From Loktanella sp. (GTDB taxonomy: Bacteria > Pseudomonadota > Alphaproteobacteria > Rhodobacterales > Rhodobacteraceae), in NCBI GenBank assembly GCA_017390475.1, contig JAFPBO010000018.1, positions 124,001 to 188,000 on the forward strand: 64,000 bases of DNA, given 5' to 3'. Both the position numbers and the translations under genes were made by a program. Below the pieces are notes generated by a model that saw nothing but the letters and a program-made list of their open reading frames with translations, was not told the origin of the DNA and did not search any database. Shown here in pieces: positions 8,335 through 17,296 of the stretch. Each line of letters starts with the position of its first letter. The stretch's first letter is position 1.

Positions 8335-9053
8335 CCCCAATCCCCTAAACGATCTTGCCACAAAGTCAGCGCGGCCACCGCCGCCGTATCGGCGCGCAGG
8401 ATTCGCGGGCCGAGGCTGACCGCATGAGCAAAGGTCAGCGCGTGCAGTCGTGTGCGTTCAGTCGCGGAAAACCCGCCCTCCGGCCCGATCAGGATCGCCC
8501 AAGGGCCGGGCAGATCGGGCAGGCCTACGGCTGCGCCGATTTCAGCCTCGTCACAGAACATCAACTGTCGGCCTGCGGGCCAATCGGCCAGCAACCTGTC
8601 CAGTTTCACCACATCATCAACCGGGGGCACAAAGGTGCCGCCACATTGTTCGGCGGCCTCGACAGCATGCGCTTGCAGCTTGTCCTGCCGGATGCGGTTC
8701 GCGGCTTGGGTGAATTCTGTCTGCACCGGGATGACCCGCGCCGCCCCCAGTTCCACCGCTTTTTCGACGATAAAGGCCGTGCGTTCCTTGCGGATCGGCG
8801 CAAAGACCAGCCACAGGTCGGGCGGTAATTGCAGATCGCGGGTCTGTGTCTGGCAGAGCAATATGCCCCCCCTGTTGCCCGCTTTTTCCACGACGGCATC
8901 CCATTCACCATCGCGGCTGTTGATCAGGGATATCACGTCACCCACAGCCAGCCGCATGACCCCAAAGAGGTAATGCGCCTGATCACGGTTCAGCGGAACC
9001 GATTGCCCTACCCCCAAGGGGTGATCTACATAAAGCCGGACCTTGGATGCCAT
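8331..9053 (-). CDS. rsmE: 16S rRNA (uracil-1498-N3)-methyltransferase
   Basis: 240-residue SPOUT-class methyltransferase that modifies U1498 of 16S rRNA in the 30S subunit. The N-terminal PUA-like domain contains RDQAHYLFGVMRLAVGD. The C-terminal knot has KRKERTAF-type (RKERTAFIVEKAVELG), LIGPEGGFSATE and LGPRILRADTAAVAAL, the SAM-binding deep knot. The ATG at 9053 gives the usual N-terminus (MASKVRLYV); ATGs at 9065 and 9074 are also in frame. The divergent ubiA start is only 12 bases away, so promoter elements of each gene must lie inside the other gene or the starts differ from those chosen. Confidence 0.93.
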   Translation of the reverse strand: MASKVRLYVDHPLGVGQSVPLNRDQAHYLFGVMRLAVGDVISLINSRDGEWDAVVEKAGNRGGILLCQTQTRDLQLPPDLWLVFAPIRKERTAFIVEKAVELGAARVIPVQTEFTQAANRIRQDKLQAHAVEAAEQCGGTFVPPVDDVVKLDRLLADWPAGRQLMFCDEAEIGAAVGLPDLPGPWAILIGPEGGFSATERTRLHALTFAHAVSLGPRILRADTAAVAALTLWQDRLGDWG

Positions 9054-9065
9054 GAAGCGGACCAT

Positions 9066-10031
9066 ATGACCCAAAACAGCCAGATGCCAGAGCCTGCGGG
9101 CACCGTCGCCGATGCCGTCGCGGGAAACTGGGTGGACCGGTTTGCGCCCAAACCTGCGCGCCCCTATCTGCGACTGTCGCGTGCTGACCGGCCAATCGGC
9201 ACATGGCTTTTATACCTGCCTTGTCTCTGGGCACTGGCGCTGGCGGTGCTGACCACCGGCACATTCACCCCTTTCGCCATCTGGATCATCGCAGGCTGCG
9301 GCATCGGTGCCTTCCTGATGCGCGGCGCGGGCTGCACATGGAACGACATCACCGACCGCGATATCGACGGATCGGTCGCGCGGACGAGGTCACGCCCGAT
9401 TCCATCGGGGCAAGTCAGCGTCAAAGGCGCGGTTGTCTGGATGATTGTACAGGCACTGGTGGCCTTCCTGATCCTGATCAGCTTTCCCCCCTTTGCCATC
9501 GGGCTGGGCATCCTCGCCTTGTTACCGGTTGCGATCTATCCTTTTGCCAAGCGGTTTACATGGTGGCCGCAGGTGTTCCTTGGGCTGGCGTTCAACTGGG
9601 GGGCCTTGCTGGCCTGGGCCGCGCATACCGGCAGCATCGGGCCAGCGCCGGTGGTCCTATATCTGGCGGGGATCGCATGGACGTTATTTTATGACACGAT
9701 CTATGCCTATCAGGATGCCGAGGATGACGCGCTGATCGGCGTGAAATCCACCGCGCGGCTATTTGGTGACAACGCGCGGCTATGGCTGCGACTGTTCCTG
9801 ACAATCTGCGTGATCCTGTTCGGGGCGGCTGTGATCTTTGCCGCGCATGAGCGGTCGATCCTGTCGCTGGTCATTGCTTTGGGCGGGCCATGGGCGATGG
9901 GCTGGCACTTGACCTGGCAATTGCAGCGGTTTGATGCCGATGACAACGACCGGTTAATGCATATTTTCCGGTCAAATCGTGATGCGGGGCTGATCCCCCT
10001 GCCGTTTTTCGCTGTGGCTTATTTGCTGTGA
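9066..10031 (+). CDS. ubiA: 4-Hydroxybenzoate polyprenyltransferase
   Basis: 321-residue membrane prenyltransferase that attaches the polyprenyl chain to 4-hydroxybenzoate in ubiquinone synthesis. The first Asp-rich motif NDITDRDIDG is at residues 93-102, followed by the RTRSRP arginine element. The second, YQDAEDDALIGVKS, is near 214-228. Eight to nine hydrophobic helices follow a soluble 35-residue N-terminus. The ATG at 9066 is preferred because frames further upstream run through rsmE on the other strand. It is divergent from rsmE with only 12 bases between the start codons. Confidence 0.95.
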   Translation: MTQNSQMPEPAGTVADAVAGNWVDRFAPKPARPYLRLSRADRPIGTWLLYLPCLWALALAVLTTGTFTPFAIWIIAGCGIGAFLMRGAGCTWNDITDRDIDGSVARTRSRPIPSGQVSVKGAVVWMIVQALVAFLILISFPPFAIGLGILALLPVAIYPFAKRFTWWPQVFLGLAFNWGALLAWAAHTGSIGPAPVVLYLAGIAWTLFYDTIYAYQDAEDDALIGVKSTARLFGDNARLWLRLFLTICVILFGAAVIFAAHERSILSLVIALGGPWAMGWHLTWQLQRFDADDNDRLMHIFRSNRDAGLIPLPFFAVAYLL

Positions 10032-10087
10032 TTGAACCCGCGCGCTGCAGGGCTTATGCAAGGCCGGGACAAAAGAAACGGATATAA

Positions 10088-12004
10088 ATGCGCCTCTCTG
10101 CCATCTTCATTCGCGTCGTTGCCTTTGGCCTTGCTGCCGCCGGATCGGTCGCTGCCGCCCAATTGACCGTTGCGACGGTCGAAAACCGGTCTGTCGAGGC
10201 GGTTCAGCAAACGCTCGTCGAGAACGGCCATGACTGGGCCGAGGTGTTGGGCGACGGGTTGCAAGTCATTCTCGAAGGCACCGCCCCGACCGAGGCTGTG
10301 CGGTTCCGCGCGATTTCCGCCGCAGGCGGTGTCGTCGATGCCAGCCGGGTGATCGACAACCTGTCCGTGGTCGATCAGGCAGATTTTGAGCCGCCGCAGT
10401 TCAAAATCGAGATTTTGCGCAATGACAGCGGCGTGTCGCTGATCGGGCTGATTCCGGCTGATACCAACCGCGACCTGCTGGCGCGCCAGATCACACGGAT
10501 CGCGGGCGGGCAGAACGTGACCGACCTGCTGGAAAGCGGCGATTATCCGATGCCGGAAAATTGGCGCGCCGCAGTGGATTTCGCGCTGGATGCGCTAGAA
10601 CTGCTGCCACGGTCCAAGATTTCCGTAACGGCCGAACGGGTCACCGTCAGCGGCATTTCCGATTCCGCCGTTGAAAAGCGTCGGCTGGAAGCCGCCCTTG
10701 CCCGCAGCCGCCCCGACGGTGTGCGGCTCGCGCTGGAGATCAGCGCGCCACGGCCTGTCATCTCGCCTTTCACGGCGCGGTTTATTCTGGATGAGGAAGG
10801 CGCGCGCTTTGACGCCTGCGCCGCCGATACCGCAGAGGCGCGTGATGCCATCCTGTACGCCGCCACCAGCGCCGGGCTAATCGGGCAGGTCAACTGTACG
10901 CTGGCACTGGGCGCACCGTCACAGGACTGGGGCGAGGCCGTGACACAAGCGATCACCGCATTGCACGATCTGGGCGGCGGCACGGTCACGGTCGCCGATA
11001 CAGACATCGTTCTGGTGGCCAAGCCCGGCACGGACCAAAGCAGCTTTGACGATATTGTCGGGGCGCTCGACAACGCCTTGCCAGAGGTTTTTGCGCTGAA
11101 CGCCGAACTGCCCGCGCTGCCTGATGACAGCGCCGAAGGCCCGCCGCAATTCACCGCCACGCTCAGCCCCGAAGGGCTGGTGCAACTGCGGGGCCGGATT
11201 CCCGATGACATGACCAATATGGTTGCCGAAAACTTTGCCACAGCCAAATTCGGCCAGCGCAATATCACCATGCGCACGCGCGTCGCCGACGGGCTGCCGG
11301 TCGGTTGGTCGGTACGGGTTTTAGCCGGGATCGAGGCCCTGTCGGAACTGTCCAACGGGTCGGTGATCGTCGAGCCAGAGAAGATCGCAATCCGGGGCAA
11401 TACCGGCAATGAAAATGCCGCCGGTGACATATCCCGCCTGCTGATCGAAAAGCTGGGCGAGACCGCTGATTTCGAACTGAACGTGACCTATGTCGAATCA
11501 CTGGACCCAATTGCCGGTCTGCCGACGCCGGAACAATGTATCGCCCAGATCAAGGTCGTGACCGAGGCGCGCAAGATCACCTTTGACCCCGGGTCCGCCA
11601 GCATCACCGCCGCTGCCCAGCCGATCATCGACGATATCGCCGAAGTGCTGCGCCTTTGCGGCGATTTGCAGATCCGGGTGGCGGGCTATACCGACAGCCA
11701 GGGCCGTGAGGAAATGAACCTTCGCCTGTCACAAGACCGCGCCGATGCGGTCCTGACCGCATTGCGCAACCGCCGCGTGCCCGTATCCACATTCGAGGCA
11801 GTTGGCTATGGCATCGCCGATCCGATCGCCGATAACGCCACCGAGGAAGGCCGCGAGGCAAACCGCCGCATCGAATTCAGCCTGATTCTGCCGGAAGACG
11901 AAACCGTTGACGCAGAGGCCGAAACTGATGAAACCTTGACCGAAGATCTTGTATCCGAGGACGAAACCCAGCAAGACAGCCCAGACTCCTCCGACGGGGA
12001 CTAG
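10088..12004 (+). CDS. OmpA-family envelope protein with long repeat-like N-terminal region
   Basis: 638-residue exported protein. Residues 1-24 are a signal peptide ending ...SVAAA. Residues about 25-480 are made of repeated BON-like alpha/beta units (for example the EGTAPTEAVRFRAISAAGG, LIGLIPADTNRDLLARQI and LRGRIPDDMTNMVAENF stretches). Residues about 495-602 are a C-terminal OmpA peptidoglycan-binding domain (ITFDPGSASIT, RVAGYTDSQGREEMN, LSQDRADAV, GREANRRIEFSL). The last 36 residues are strongly acidic. It probably anchors outer envelope to peptidoglycan from the periplasm. The small membrane protein gene follows after 14 bases. Confidence 0.88.
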   Translation: MRLSAIFIRVVAFGLAAAGSVAAAQLTVATVENRSVEAVQQTLVENGHDWAEVLGDGLQVILEGTAPTEAVRFRAISAAGGVVDASRVIDNLSVVDQADFEPPQFKIEILRNDSGVSLIGLIPADTNRDLLARQITRIAGGQNVTDLLESGDYPMPENWRAAVDFALDALELLPRSKISVTAERVTVSGISDSAVEKRRLEAALARSRPDGVRLALEISAPRPVISPFTARFILDEEGARFDACAADTAEARDAILYAATSAGLIGQVNCTLALGAPSQDWGEAVTQAITALHDLGGGTVTVADTDIVLVAKPGTDQSSFDDIVGALDNALPEVFALNAELPALPDDSAEGPPQFTATLSPEGLVQLRGRIPDDMTNMVAENFATAKFGQRNITMRTRVADGLPVGWSVRVLAGIEALSELSNGSVIVEPEKIAIRGNTGNENAAGDISRLLIEKLGETADFELNVTYVESLDPIAGLPTPEQCIAQIKVVTEARKITFDPGSASITAAAQPIIDDIAEVLRLCGDLQIRVAGYTDSQGREEMNLRLSQDRADAVLTALRNRRVPVSTFEAVGYGIADPIADNATEEGREANRRIEFSLILPEDETVDAEAETDETLTEDLVSEDETQQDSPDSSDGD

Positions 12005-12018
12005 GCAAAGGCAGGACA

Positions 12019-12345
12019 GTGAACAGATCCGAATTCATCATCGCCACTGCGGTCATTCTGTTTGTCGCTTTCGCGCTTGGCTGGTTTGTCAGCTGGCTGG
12101 TCAACCGCTTTACCCGGGTGACCACCTCTGAAATTGGCGAGCTGGACAAGATGGCGCAGGCCTTGCACGAGGCCGAAGAAACCCGCGATCAGGCCATTAC
12201 CTATCTGCAACAGCGCGAGGCCGAGATGACCACACAATTGTCCCAGACCGAAGCCGAACTGCGTGCCGCGATGGATGGCCTGCGCGAAGCCCGCCGCGAG
12301 GCCGAGGAATTGCGTGGCTATATCGAACGCCAGCACGCAGGTTAA
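12019..12345 (+). CDS. Small membrane protein with coiled-coil tail
   Basis: 108-residue protein starting at GTG 12019 with AGGCAGGAC just upstream. Residues about 7-26 are a hydrophobic helix (IIATAVILFVAFALGWFVSW). Residues 38-105 are a continuous charged heptad-type coiled coil (ALHEAEETRDQAITYLQQ and ELRAAMDGLREARREAEEL). This architecture suggests a membrane-tethered cytoplasmic scaffold. It lies 14 bases after the OmpA-family gene and 3 bases before the oxidoreductase. No named family is recognised. Confidence 0.78.
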   Translation: MNRSEFIIATAVILFVAFALGWFVSWLVNRFTRVTTSEIGELDKMAQALHEAEETRDQAITYLQQREAEMTTQLSQTEAELRAAMDGLREARREAEELRGYIERQHAG

Positions 12346-12348
12346 GGC

Positions 12349-13107
12349 ATGCCCACAACCCTGATCGTTCTGGCCCATCCGGAACCGCAATCCTTCAACG
12401 CACAATGGGCGCAGGCCAGCGCGGATGCCAGCGCCGCACAGGGGCACGAGGTTCTGTGGTCCGATCTATATGCCATGGGGTTCGATCCGGCGGAACGGGC
12501 CCAGCATTATGATCACCCTGATGGTCTGGCTTTCGACCCGCTCAAGGCGCAGCAGAATGCCGCCGCGACCGCCCTGCCCGCCGATATCGCGGCAGAGGTC
12601 GACAAGCTGCGCCGCGCCGACCGGATCATCCTGCATTTCCCGATGTGGTGGTTTGCCCCACCTGCGATGCTGAAAGGTTGGTGCGACCGCGCCCTGACGC
12701 ATGGCGCGTTGCATACAACGGTGGAACGTTTCGACACCGGCCAGTTGCGCGGCAAAAAGGCGCTGATCTGCGTCACCACCGGATCAAGCGCCGATGAAAG
12801 CGCGCATAACGGCAAGGAAGGCGATGTGGGCCTGCTGCTGTGGCCCTTGGCCTATACGCTGCGTTATGTCGGGTTGACGGTATTGCAGCCGGTCTGCATC
12901 CACGGCGTGCATGGCTATCACCGGGGCGACCGCGCCACTGCGCTGGCCGACAGGCTCGGGCAGGCGCTAGCCGGGCAGACGGAGCTGATCGCAGGGTTCG
13001 ACACCCTGCCTGAAATCGCCTTCAACGCGGATGCTGATTTTGATCGTCAGGGGCGGTTGCGCGCCGACAGACCCAGTGTGACCCCGTTCATTCGGCACAA
13101 CCCGTAG
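12349..13107 (+). CDS. NAD(P)H-dependent oxidoreductase, flavodoxin-like fold
   Basis: 252-residue NQO1/MdaB/KefF-type flavoprotein. The N-terminal LIVLAHPEPQSFNAQWAQA (residues 5-23) is the FMN/FAD phosphate-binding loop; FPMWWFAPPAMLKGWCDR (about 99-116) and CVTTGSSADES (about 141-151) are family hallmarks. It most likely performs two-electron reduction of quinones or other acceptors. The ATG at 12349 follows TTAAGG and leaves 3 bases from the preceding gene. A hairpin starts right at its stop codon. Specific substrate unknown. Confidence 0.88.
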   Translation: MPTTLIVLAHPEPQSFNAQWAQASADASAAQGHEVLWSDLYAMGFDPAERAQHYDHPDGLAFDPLKAQQNAAATALPADIAAEVDKLRRADRIILHFPMWWFAPPAMLKGWCDRALTHGALHTTVERFDTGQLRGKKALICVTTGSSADESAHNGKEGDVGLLLWPLAYTLRYVGLTVLQPVCIHGVHGYHRGDRATALADRLGQALAGQTELIAGFDTLPEIAFNADADFDRQGRLRADRPSVTPFIRHNP

Positions 13108-13158
13108 GCCGGGGTTCACCCCGGCAGGCGCTACCCAAAGTATCGGGGTGAACCCCGA
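13108..13158. terminator. Nested inverted repeats between convergent genes
   Basis: Two hairpins, GCCGGGGTTCACCCCGGC (13108-13125) and TCGGGGTGAACCCCGA (13143-13158), fill the 52-base gap between the oxidoreductase and sua5. Their cores are also exact reverse complements of each other, so the region can fold as two small stems or one long stem. There is no T-run, so termination would not be of the classical intrinsic kind. Confidence 0.5.
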
Positions 13159-13159
13159 T

Positions 13160-14107
13160 CTACCGTGGTGCTGCGGCCCGTTTCAACCGGTCGTTGATCG
13201 CCCGGCCCAGACCATGATCGGGGATCGGGGCGATTGCGATCTGCGCTGCCCCCATCGCGTCGAGCTGGTGCAAGCAGTCGAACAGACGCGCGGCGGCTTC
13301 GGTCAGATCGCCGTTGGCGGACAGCGTCAGATCGCCCTGCACCGGACCAAAGCCCAGCATCACCTCGCCCGGTCTGACCTGTGTCGCATTCAGCCGGACC
13401 TGCCCCTGTGGCGCATAATGCGACAAAAGCTGCCCCGGCGATGTTGGTGCATCGGGGTTTTCTGCGGTGGTCAACGTATGCCCCAGACAGGCGGCAATCG
13501 CCTCTGCCGGGATGCCGCCCGCACGCAAAAGCGTGGGTGTACCAAGGCAGGACACAATGGTGGATTCCAGCCCCACGTGACAAGGCCCGCCATCAACCAC
13601 AGCGTCAATCCGGTCGCCCAGACCGTCGCGCACATGGGCGGCCGTCGTCGGGCTGATCCGGCCTGACGGATTGGCAGAGGGTGCTGCCACCGGCCCACCG
13701 AACGCCGCCAGCAATCCGGCCGCCACTGGATGGTCCGGCACCCGCACCGCGACGCTGTCCAGCCCCGCCGTCACCAGCCGCGATATCCCCGTATCCGCGC
13801 GCAGGGGCAGCACCAGCGTCAAGGCACCGGGCCAGAAGGCAGTGGCCAATCGCCGCGCATCATCATTGAAATCGCAGATCGCCTGCGCTGCGACCAATCC
13901 GCCCAGATGCACGATCAACGGATTAAAGCTCGGGCGGCCCTTGGCGGCGAAAATCGCGGCAACAGCGCGGTCATTGCGCGCGTCAGCACCCAATCCATAC
14001 ACGGTTTCGGTCGGAAACGACACCAAACCGCCCCGCGCCAGAATATCTGCTGCGCGGGTCAGTCCGGTCTGATCCGGCGATAACAGGAAAGGCGATTGCG
14101 CGGTCAT
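13160..14107 (-). CDS. L-threonylcarbamoyladenylate synthase (Sua5/YwlC type)
   Basis: 315-residue enzyme that makes threonylcarbamoyl-AMP for the t6A modification of tRNAs. The catalytic SUA5/YciO/YrdC domain spans residues about 10-200 (FPTETVYGLGADA at 32-44, KGRPSFNPLIVHL, APSANPSGRISPTTAAHV). A Sua5-specific C-terminal domain follows after a linker (SPGQLLSHYAPQGQVRL onward), separating it from the shorter TsaC. The ATG at 14107 gives the normal N-terminus; frames upstream to 14221 lack support. It is divergent from the acyl-CoA dehydrogenase across about 114 bases. Confidence 0.93.
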   Translation of the reverse strand: MTAQSPFLLSPDQTGLTRAADILARGGLVSFPTETVYGLGADARNDRAVAAIFAAKGRPSFNPLIVHLGGLVAAQAICDFNDDARRLATAFWPGALTLVLPLRADTGISRLVTAGLDSVAVRVPDHPVAAGLLAAFGGPVAAPSANPSGRISPTTAAHVRDGLGDRIDAVVDGGPCHVGLESTIVSCLGTPTLLRAGGIPAEAIAACLGHTLTTAENPDAPTSPGQLLSHYAPQGQVRLNATQVRPGEVMLGFGPVQGDLTLSANGDLTEAAARLFDCLHQLDAMGAAQIAIAPIPDHGLGRAINDRLKRAAAPR

Positions 14108-14221
14108 GACGTGGCGTTCAAGTTGAAGGGTGACAAGCGATGGCTCAATTTGCCAGTATGCAGGCTGCATAACCGTGTCATCAGCCATTGCCAAGCAGCC
14201 CAGTCGGACGGAGTTTTTCAA

Positions 14222-15928
14222 ATGCCCTATCGCGCGCCAGTCAGTGATTTTCAGTTCCTGCTAGATCACGTCGTCGGATTTGCCGATGTGGCAGAGACCA
14301 GTCTTTTCGCCGAGGCCACCCCCGACATGACCAGCGCGATCCTGACCGAGGCTGCGAAAATGTGCGAAGATATCCTCGCGCCGCTGAACCATGCCGGCGA
14401 CAAGCACCCCGCGCATCTGGAAAACGGCGTCGTCCGCACGCCCCCCGGTTTCGCCGATGGCTATCGCGCGATTGCCGAAGGCGGCTGGATCGGCATGTCG
14501 GCGCGCGCGGAAAACGGCGGGCTGGGCCTGCCGATGACGCTGACCACCACAGTGAATGAAATGATGTCTGCCGCCTGTCTGGCGTTGCAACTGAACCCGC
14601 TGATGTCACAGGGCCAGATCGAGGCGTTGGAGCATCACGCATCCGATGCGATCAAATCCGTCTATCTGCCGAAACTGATCGCCGGTGACTGGTCCGGCAC
14701 GATGAACCTGACCGAACCGCAGGCCGGGTCCGATGTCGGTGCCTTGCGCACCAAGGCCGAACCGAATGGCGACGGGTCTTATGCGATCACCGGGCAGAAA
14801 ATCTATATCTCCTGGGCCGATAACGACTTCACTGAAAACGTCTGCCATCTCGTCCTCGCCCGTCTGCCCGATGGCAAACCCGGCACCAAGGGGATCAGTC
14901 TGTTCATGGTGCCCAAGATCATCCCCGATGCCGATGGCAATCTGGGTGAAAAGAACGATCTGCGGGTGGTCAGTCTGGAACATAAGATGGGCCTGCATGG
15001 CTCGCCCACCGCAGTGATGGAATATTCCGGCGCCAAAGGCTGGCTCGTCGGGCCGGAACATGGCGGCATGGCCGCGATGTTCACCATGATGAACAACGCC
15101 CGGCTGGGTGTGGGTGTGCAGGGGATCGGCGCGGCAGAACGCGCGCTACAACACGCTCTCGCCTATGCGCAAGATCGCAAACAAGGTCGGGCCGAGGGCA
15201 CCGGGGCAATCATCGAACATGCCGATGTCCGCCGGATGCTGACGACAATGCGCGCCGATATCTATGCCGCCCGCGCGATTGCGCTGATGAATGCCGTTGC
15301 CATCGATATGGCCACAGCGACTGGCGATGACACCTGGACCGCGCGCGCTGCGTTTCTGACACCGATCACAAAGGCATTCGGCACCGATATCGGAGTCGAG
15401 GCGACGAATACCGGCGTGCAGGTCCATGGCGGCATGGGCTTTATCGAGGAAACCGGTGCCGCCCAATTCGTCCGCGATGTGCGCGTCAGCACGATTTACG
15501 AAGGCACCAACGGCATCCAGGCGATGGACCTTGTCGCGCGCAAGCTGATGGATGGCGGCGATGCCGCGTTCCGCATCCTTGACGATATCGTGCGCGGGGC
15601 AGAGGCGGCGAAAGCCACCCATCCCGATCTGGCCCATGCCGTCTGGGAAGCGGCAGAGACTTTGCGCGAAGCGACAGAATGGCTGGTCAGTCAGCAGGAT
15701 CTGAACGACCGTTTCGCCGGGGCCGTGCCTTACCTGCGCGCCTTTGCCCGGGTTCTGGGCGGGCATGTGCATCTGGCCAGCGCCGTGGCGGGCGATGCCG
15801 GGCATCTGCGGCTTGCGACCTTCTATATCAAGCGGATGTTGCCGGAACATGCCGCCCTGCTGGCCCATACCCGCGAAGGGGCGGCCGATCTGGTGGCGAT
15901 CACCGCCGAAGATCTGGCAGCGGCCTGA
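14222..15928 (+). CDS. DmdC-like acyl-CoA dehydrogenase
   Basis: 568-residue FAD-dependent acyl-CoA dehydrogenase of the long subclass with an extra C-terminal domain (about 465-568). FAD/substrate motifs are MNLTEPQAGSDVGAL (161-175), YISWADND and MNNARLGVGVQG. The likely catalytic base is Glu427 in IYEGTNGIQAMDL. From memory, its N-terminus (MPYRAPVSDFQFLLDHVVGF) closely resembles 3-methylmercaptopropionyl-CoA dehydrogenase (DmdC) of roseobacters, but those genomes carry several paralogues, so the substrate is uncertain. ATG 14222 was chosen because it gives the family N-terminus. Its stop overlaps the next gene (TGATG). Confidence 0.88.
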   Translation: MPYRAPVSDFQFLLDHVVGFADVAETSLFAEATPDMTSAILTEAAKMCEDILAPLNHAGDKHPAHLENGVVRTPPGFADGYRAIAEGGWIGMSARAENGGLGLPMTLTTTVNEMMSAACLALQLNPLMSQGQIEALEHHASDAIKSVYLPKLIAGDWSGTMNLTEPQAGSDVGALRTKAEPNGDGSYAITGQKIYISWADNDFTENVCHLVLARLPDGKPGTKGISLFMVPKIIPDADGNLGEKNDLRVVSLEHKMGLHGSPTAVMEYSGAKGWLVGPEHGGMAAMFTMMNNARLGVGVQGIGAAERALQHALAYAQDRKQGRAEGTGAIIEHADVRRMLTTMRADIYAARAIALMNAVAIDMATATGDDTWTARAAFLTPITKAFGTDIGVEATNTGVQVHGGMGFIEETGAAQFVRDVRVSTIYEGTNGIQAMDLVARKLMDGGDAAFRILDDIVRGAEAAKATHPDLAHAVWEAAETLREATEWLVSQQDLNDRFAGAVPYLRAFARVLGGHVHLASAVAGDAGHLRLATFYIKRMLPEHAALLAHTREGAADLVAITAEDLAAA

Positions 15929-16968
15929 TGCCGGACGGCGCTCTGGGCATAAGGTATCCCTATCCTGACCCGCCCGAGACCGGCAAAGCGATTGAGGTTG
16001 CAGACGGTATCCTGTGGATGCGCCTGCCGCTGCCGATGGCGCTGGATCATGTGAATGTCTATGCGCTGGATGACGGCGATGGCTGGACGGTCATTGATAC
16101 CGGTTTTTCCAGCGCCAAGACCAAGGCGATCTGGCAAGACCTGCTGGATGGACCACTGGCTGGCAAACCGGTGACCCGCGTGATCGTGACCCATCACCAC
16201 CCCGATTATGTCGGGTTAGCGGGATGGTTTGTTGCACAGGGTGCCGAACTGCACATGCCGCGCACCGGTTGGCTGATGGCGCGGATGCTTGTGCTGGATG
16301 CGCAGGACAGGCCCGCGCCGGAGGCGATCACATTCTACGAACGCGCGGGCATGGCCGCAGACGAGCTGGCCCGGCGCAAGGCCGAACGGCCTTTCAATTT
16401 TGCCGATTGCGTCGCCCCCCTGCCCTTGGGATTTCAGCGGCTGCGTGATGGCGACACGATCCGGATTGGCGGGCGTGACTGGGACATCCGCATGGGCAAT
16501 GGTCATGCGCCGGAACATGCGACCTTCTGGTCGCGTGACGACGCAGTGGTGCTTGGCGGCGATCAGCTGTTGCCGTCGATCAGCGCCAATCTGGGGGTCT
16601 ATCCGACCGAGCCAGACGCCGACCCCGTCGGTGACTGGATGGAAAGCTGCCAGCGGTTTCAGCCTGTCGCGCGCGATGACCAAATCATCCTTGGCGGCCA
16701 CAAACTGCCGTTTACCGGCCTGCCCCTGCGGCTGCGGCAGATGATCGACAACCATCACAACGCGTTGGACCGATTGGTTGCGCATCTGAATGAACCGCGC
16801 GCGGCGGGCGAATGTTTCCTGCCGCTGTTCAAACGCAATATCGGCCCCGCCGAATATGGCTTGGCGCTGGTCGAGGCGGTGGCACATCTGAACCACCTGC
16901 ATCAGACCGGGCGCGCCCGGCGTGATCTGCGTGCTGACGGTGCCTATGTCTTTAGTGCCGTGCCATAA
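15928..16968 (+). CDS. MBL-fold metallo-hydrolase with altered HxHxDH motif
   Basis: 346-residue metallo-beta-lactamase-fold hydrolase. The first metal motif reads THHHPDYVG (residues 88-96): HxHxD is kept but the final His is Tyr94. Other ligands look present (NGHAPEH near 190-196, GGDQLLP near 211, GGHKLPFTG near 250). It overlaps the acyl-CoA dehydrogenase stop by one base and is probably coupled to it, so a thioesterase-like or lactonase-like role in the same pathway is possible (inference). Its 3' end overlaps the convergent small-protein gene by 17 bases. Confidence 0.85.
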   Translation: MPDGALGIRYPYPDPPETGKAIEVADGILWMRLPLPMALDHVNVYALDDGDGWTVIDTGFSSAKTKAIWQDLLDGPLAGKPVTRVIVTHHHPDYVGLAGWFVAQGAELHMPRTGWLMARMLVLDAQDRPAPEAITFYERAGMAADELARRKAERPFNFADCVAPLPLGFQRLRDGDTIRIGGRDWDIRMGNGHAPEHATFWSRDDAVVLGGDQLLPSISANLGVYPTEPDADPVGDWMESCQRFQPVARDDQIILGGHKLPFTGLPLRLRQMIDNHHNALDRLVAHLNEPRAAGECFLPLFKRNIGPAEYGLALVEAVAHLNHLHQTGRARRDLRADGAYVFSAVP

Positions 16969-17191
16969 TCCGTGCATGCAGGCGTTTGAGTATCCGGCTC
17001 GCCGTCGTTTCGCATAATGCGGGGATAATCGCATGAACCAGCGCCGCCAGTGACGCCACACCCAGCCAGAACGCAAATCCGAAGGCAAAGCGCATATGCG
17101 CAAAATAGGATTCGTTCACACTGGCCGGATGATCCAGAAACAGGGTGGCGATCAGATTGCTGCGGCTGGTGTCTTGGGATGTTTCGGACAT
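16952..17191 (-). CDS. DUF6356-like small membrane protein
   Basis: 79-residue protein with one hydrophobic stretch (about residues 36-57, FAFGFAFWLGVASLAALVHAIIP) preceded by the recognisable FLDHPASVNESYFAHM segment and followed by a basic tail (RILKRLHARIMARH). This pattern matches what I know as DUF6356, a conserved small alphaproteobacterial family of unknown role; the number is from memory. The ATG at 17191 has AGGTTTTC upstream. It is divergent from the Lrp regulator, so shared control is possible. Confidence 0.8.
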   Translation of the reverse strand: MSETSQDTSRSNLIATLFLDHPASVNESYFAHMRFAFGFAFWLGVASLAALVHAIIPALCETTASRILKRLHARIMARH

Positions 17192-17296
17192 GAAAACCTC
17201 TGCTGTTGGTGTTTTTGCAACTCTATGGCAGGGTTGATCAAATGAGGTCCCAAATTAGACTGCCATTTACGGCCATCACGGGATATCATCCACCAT

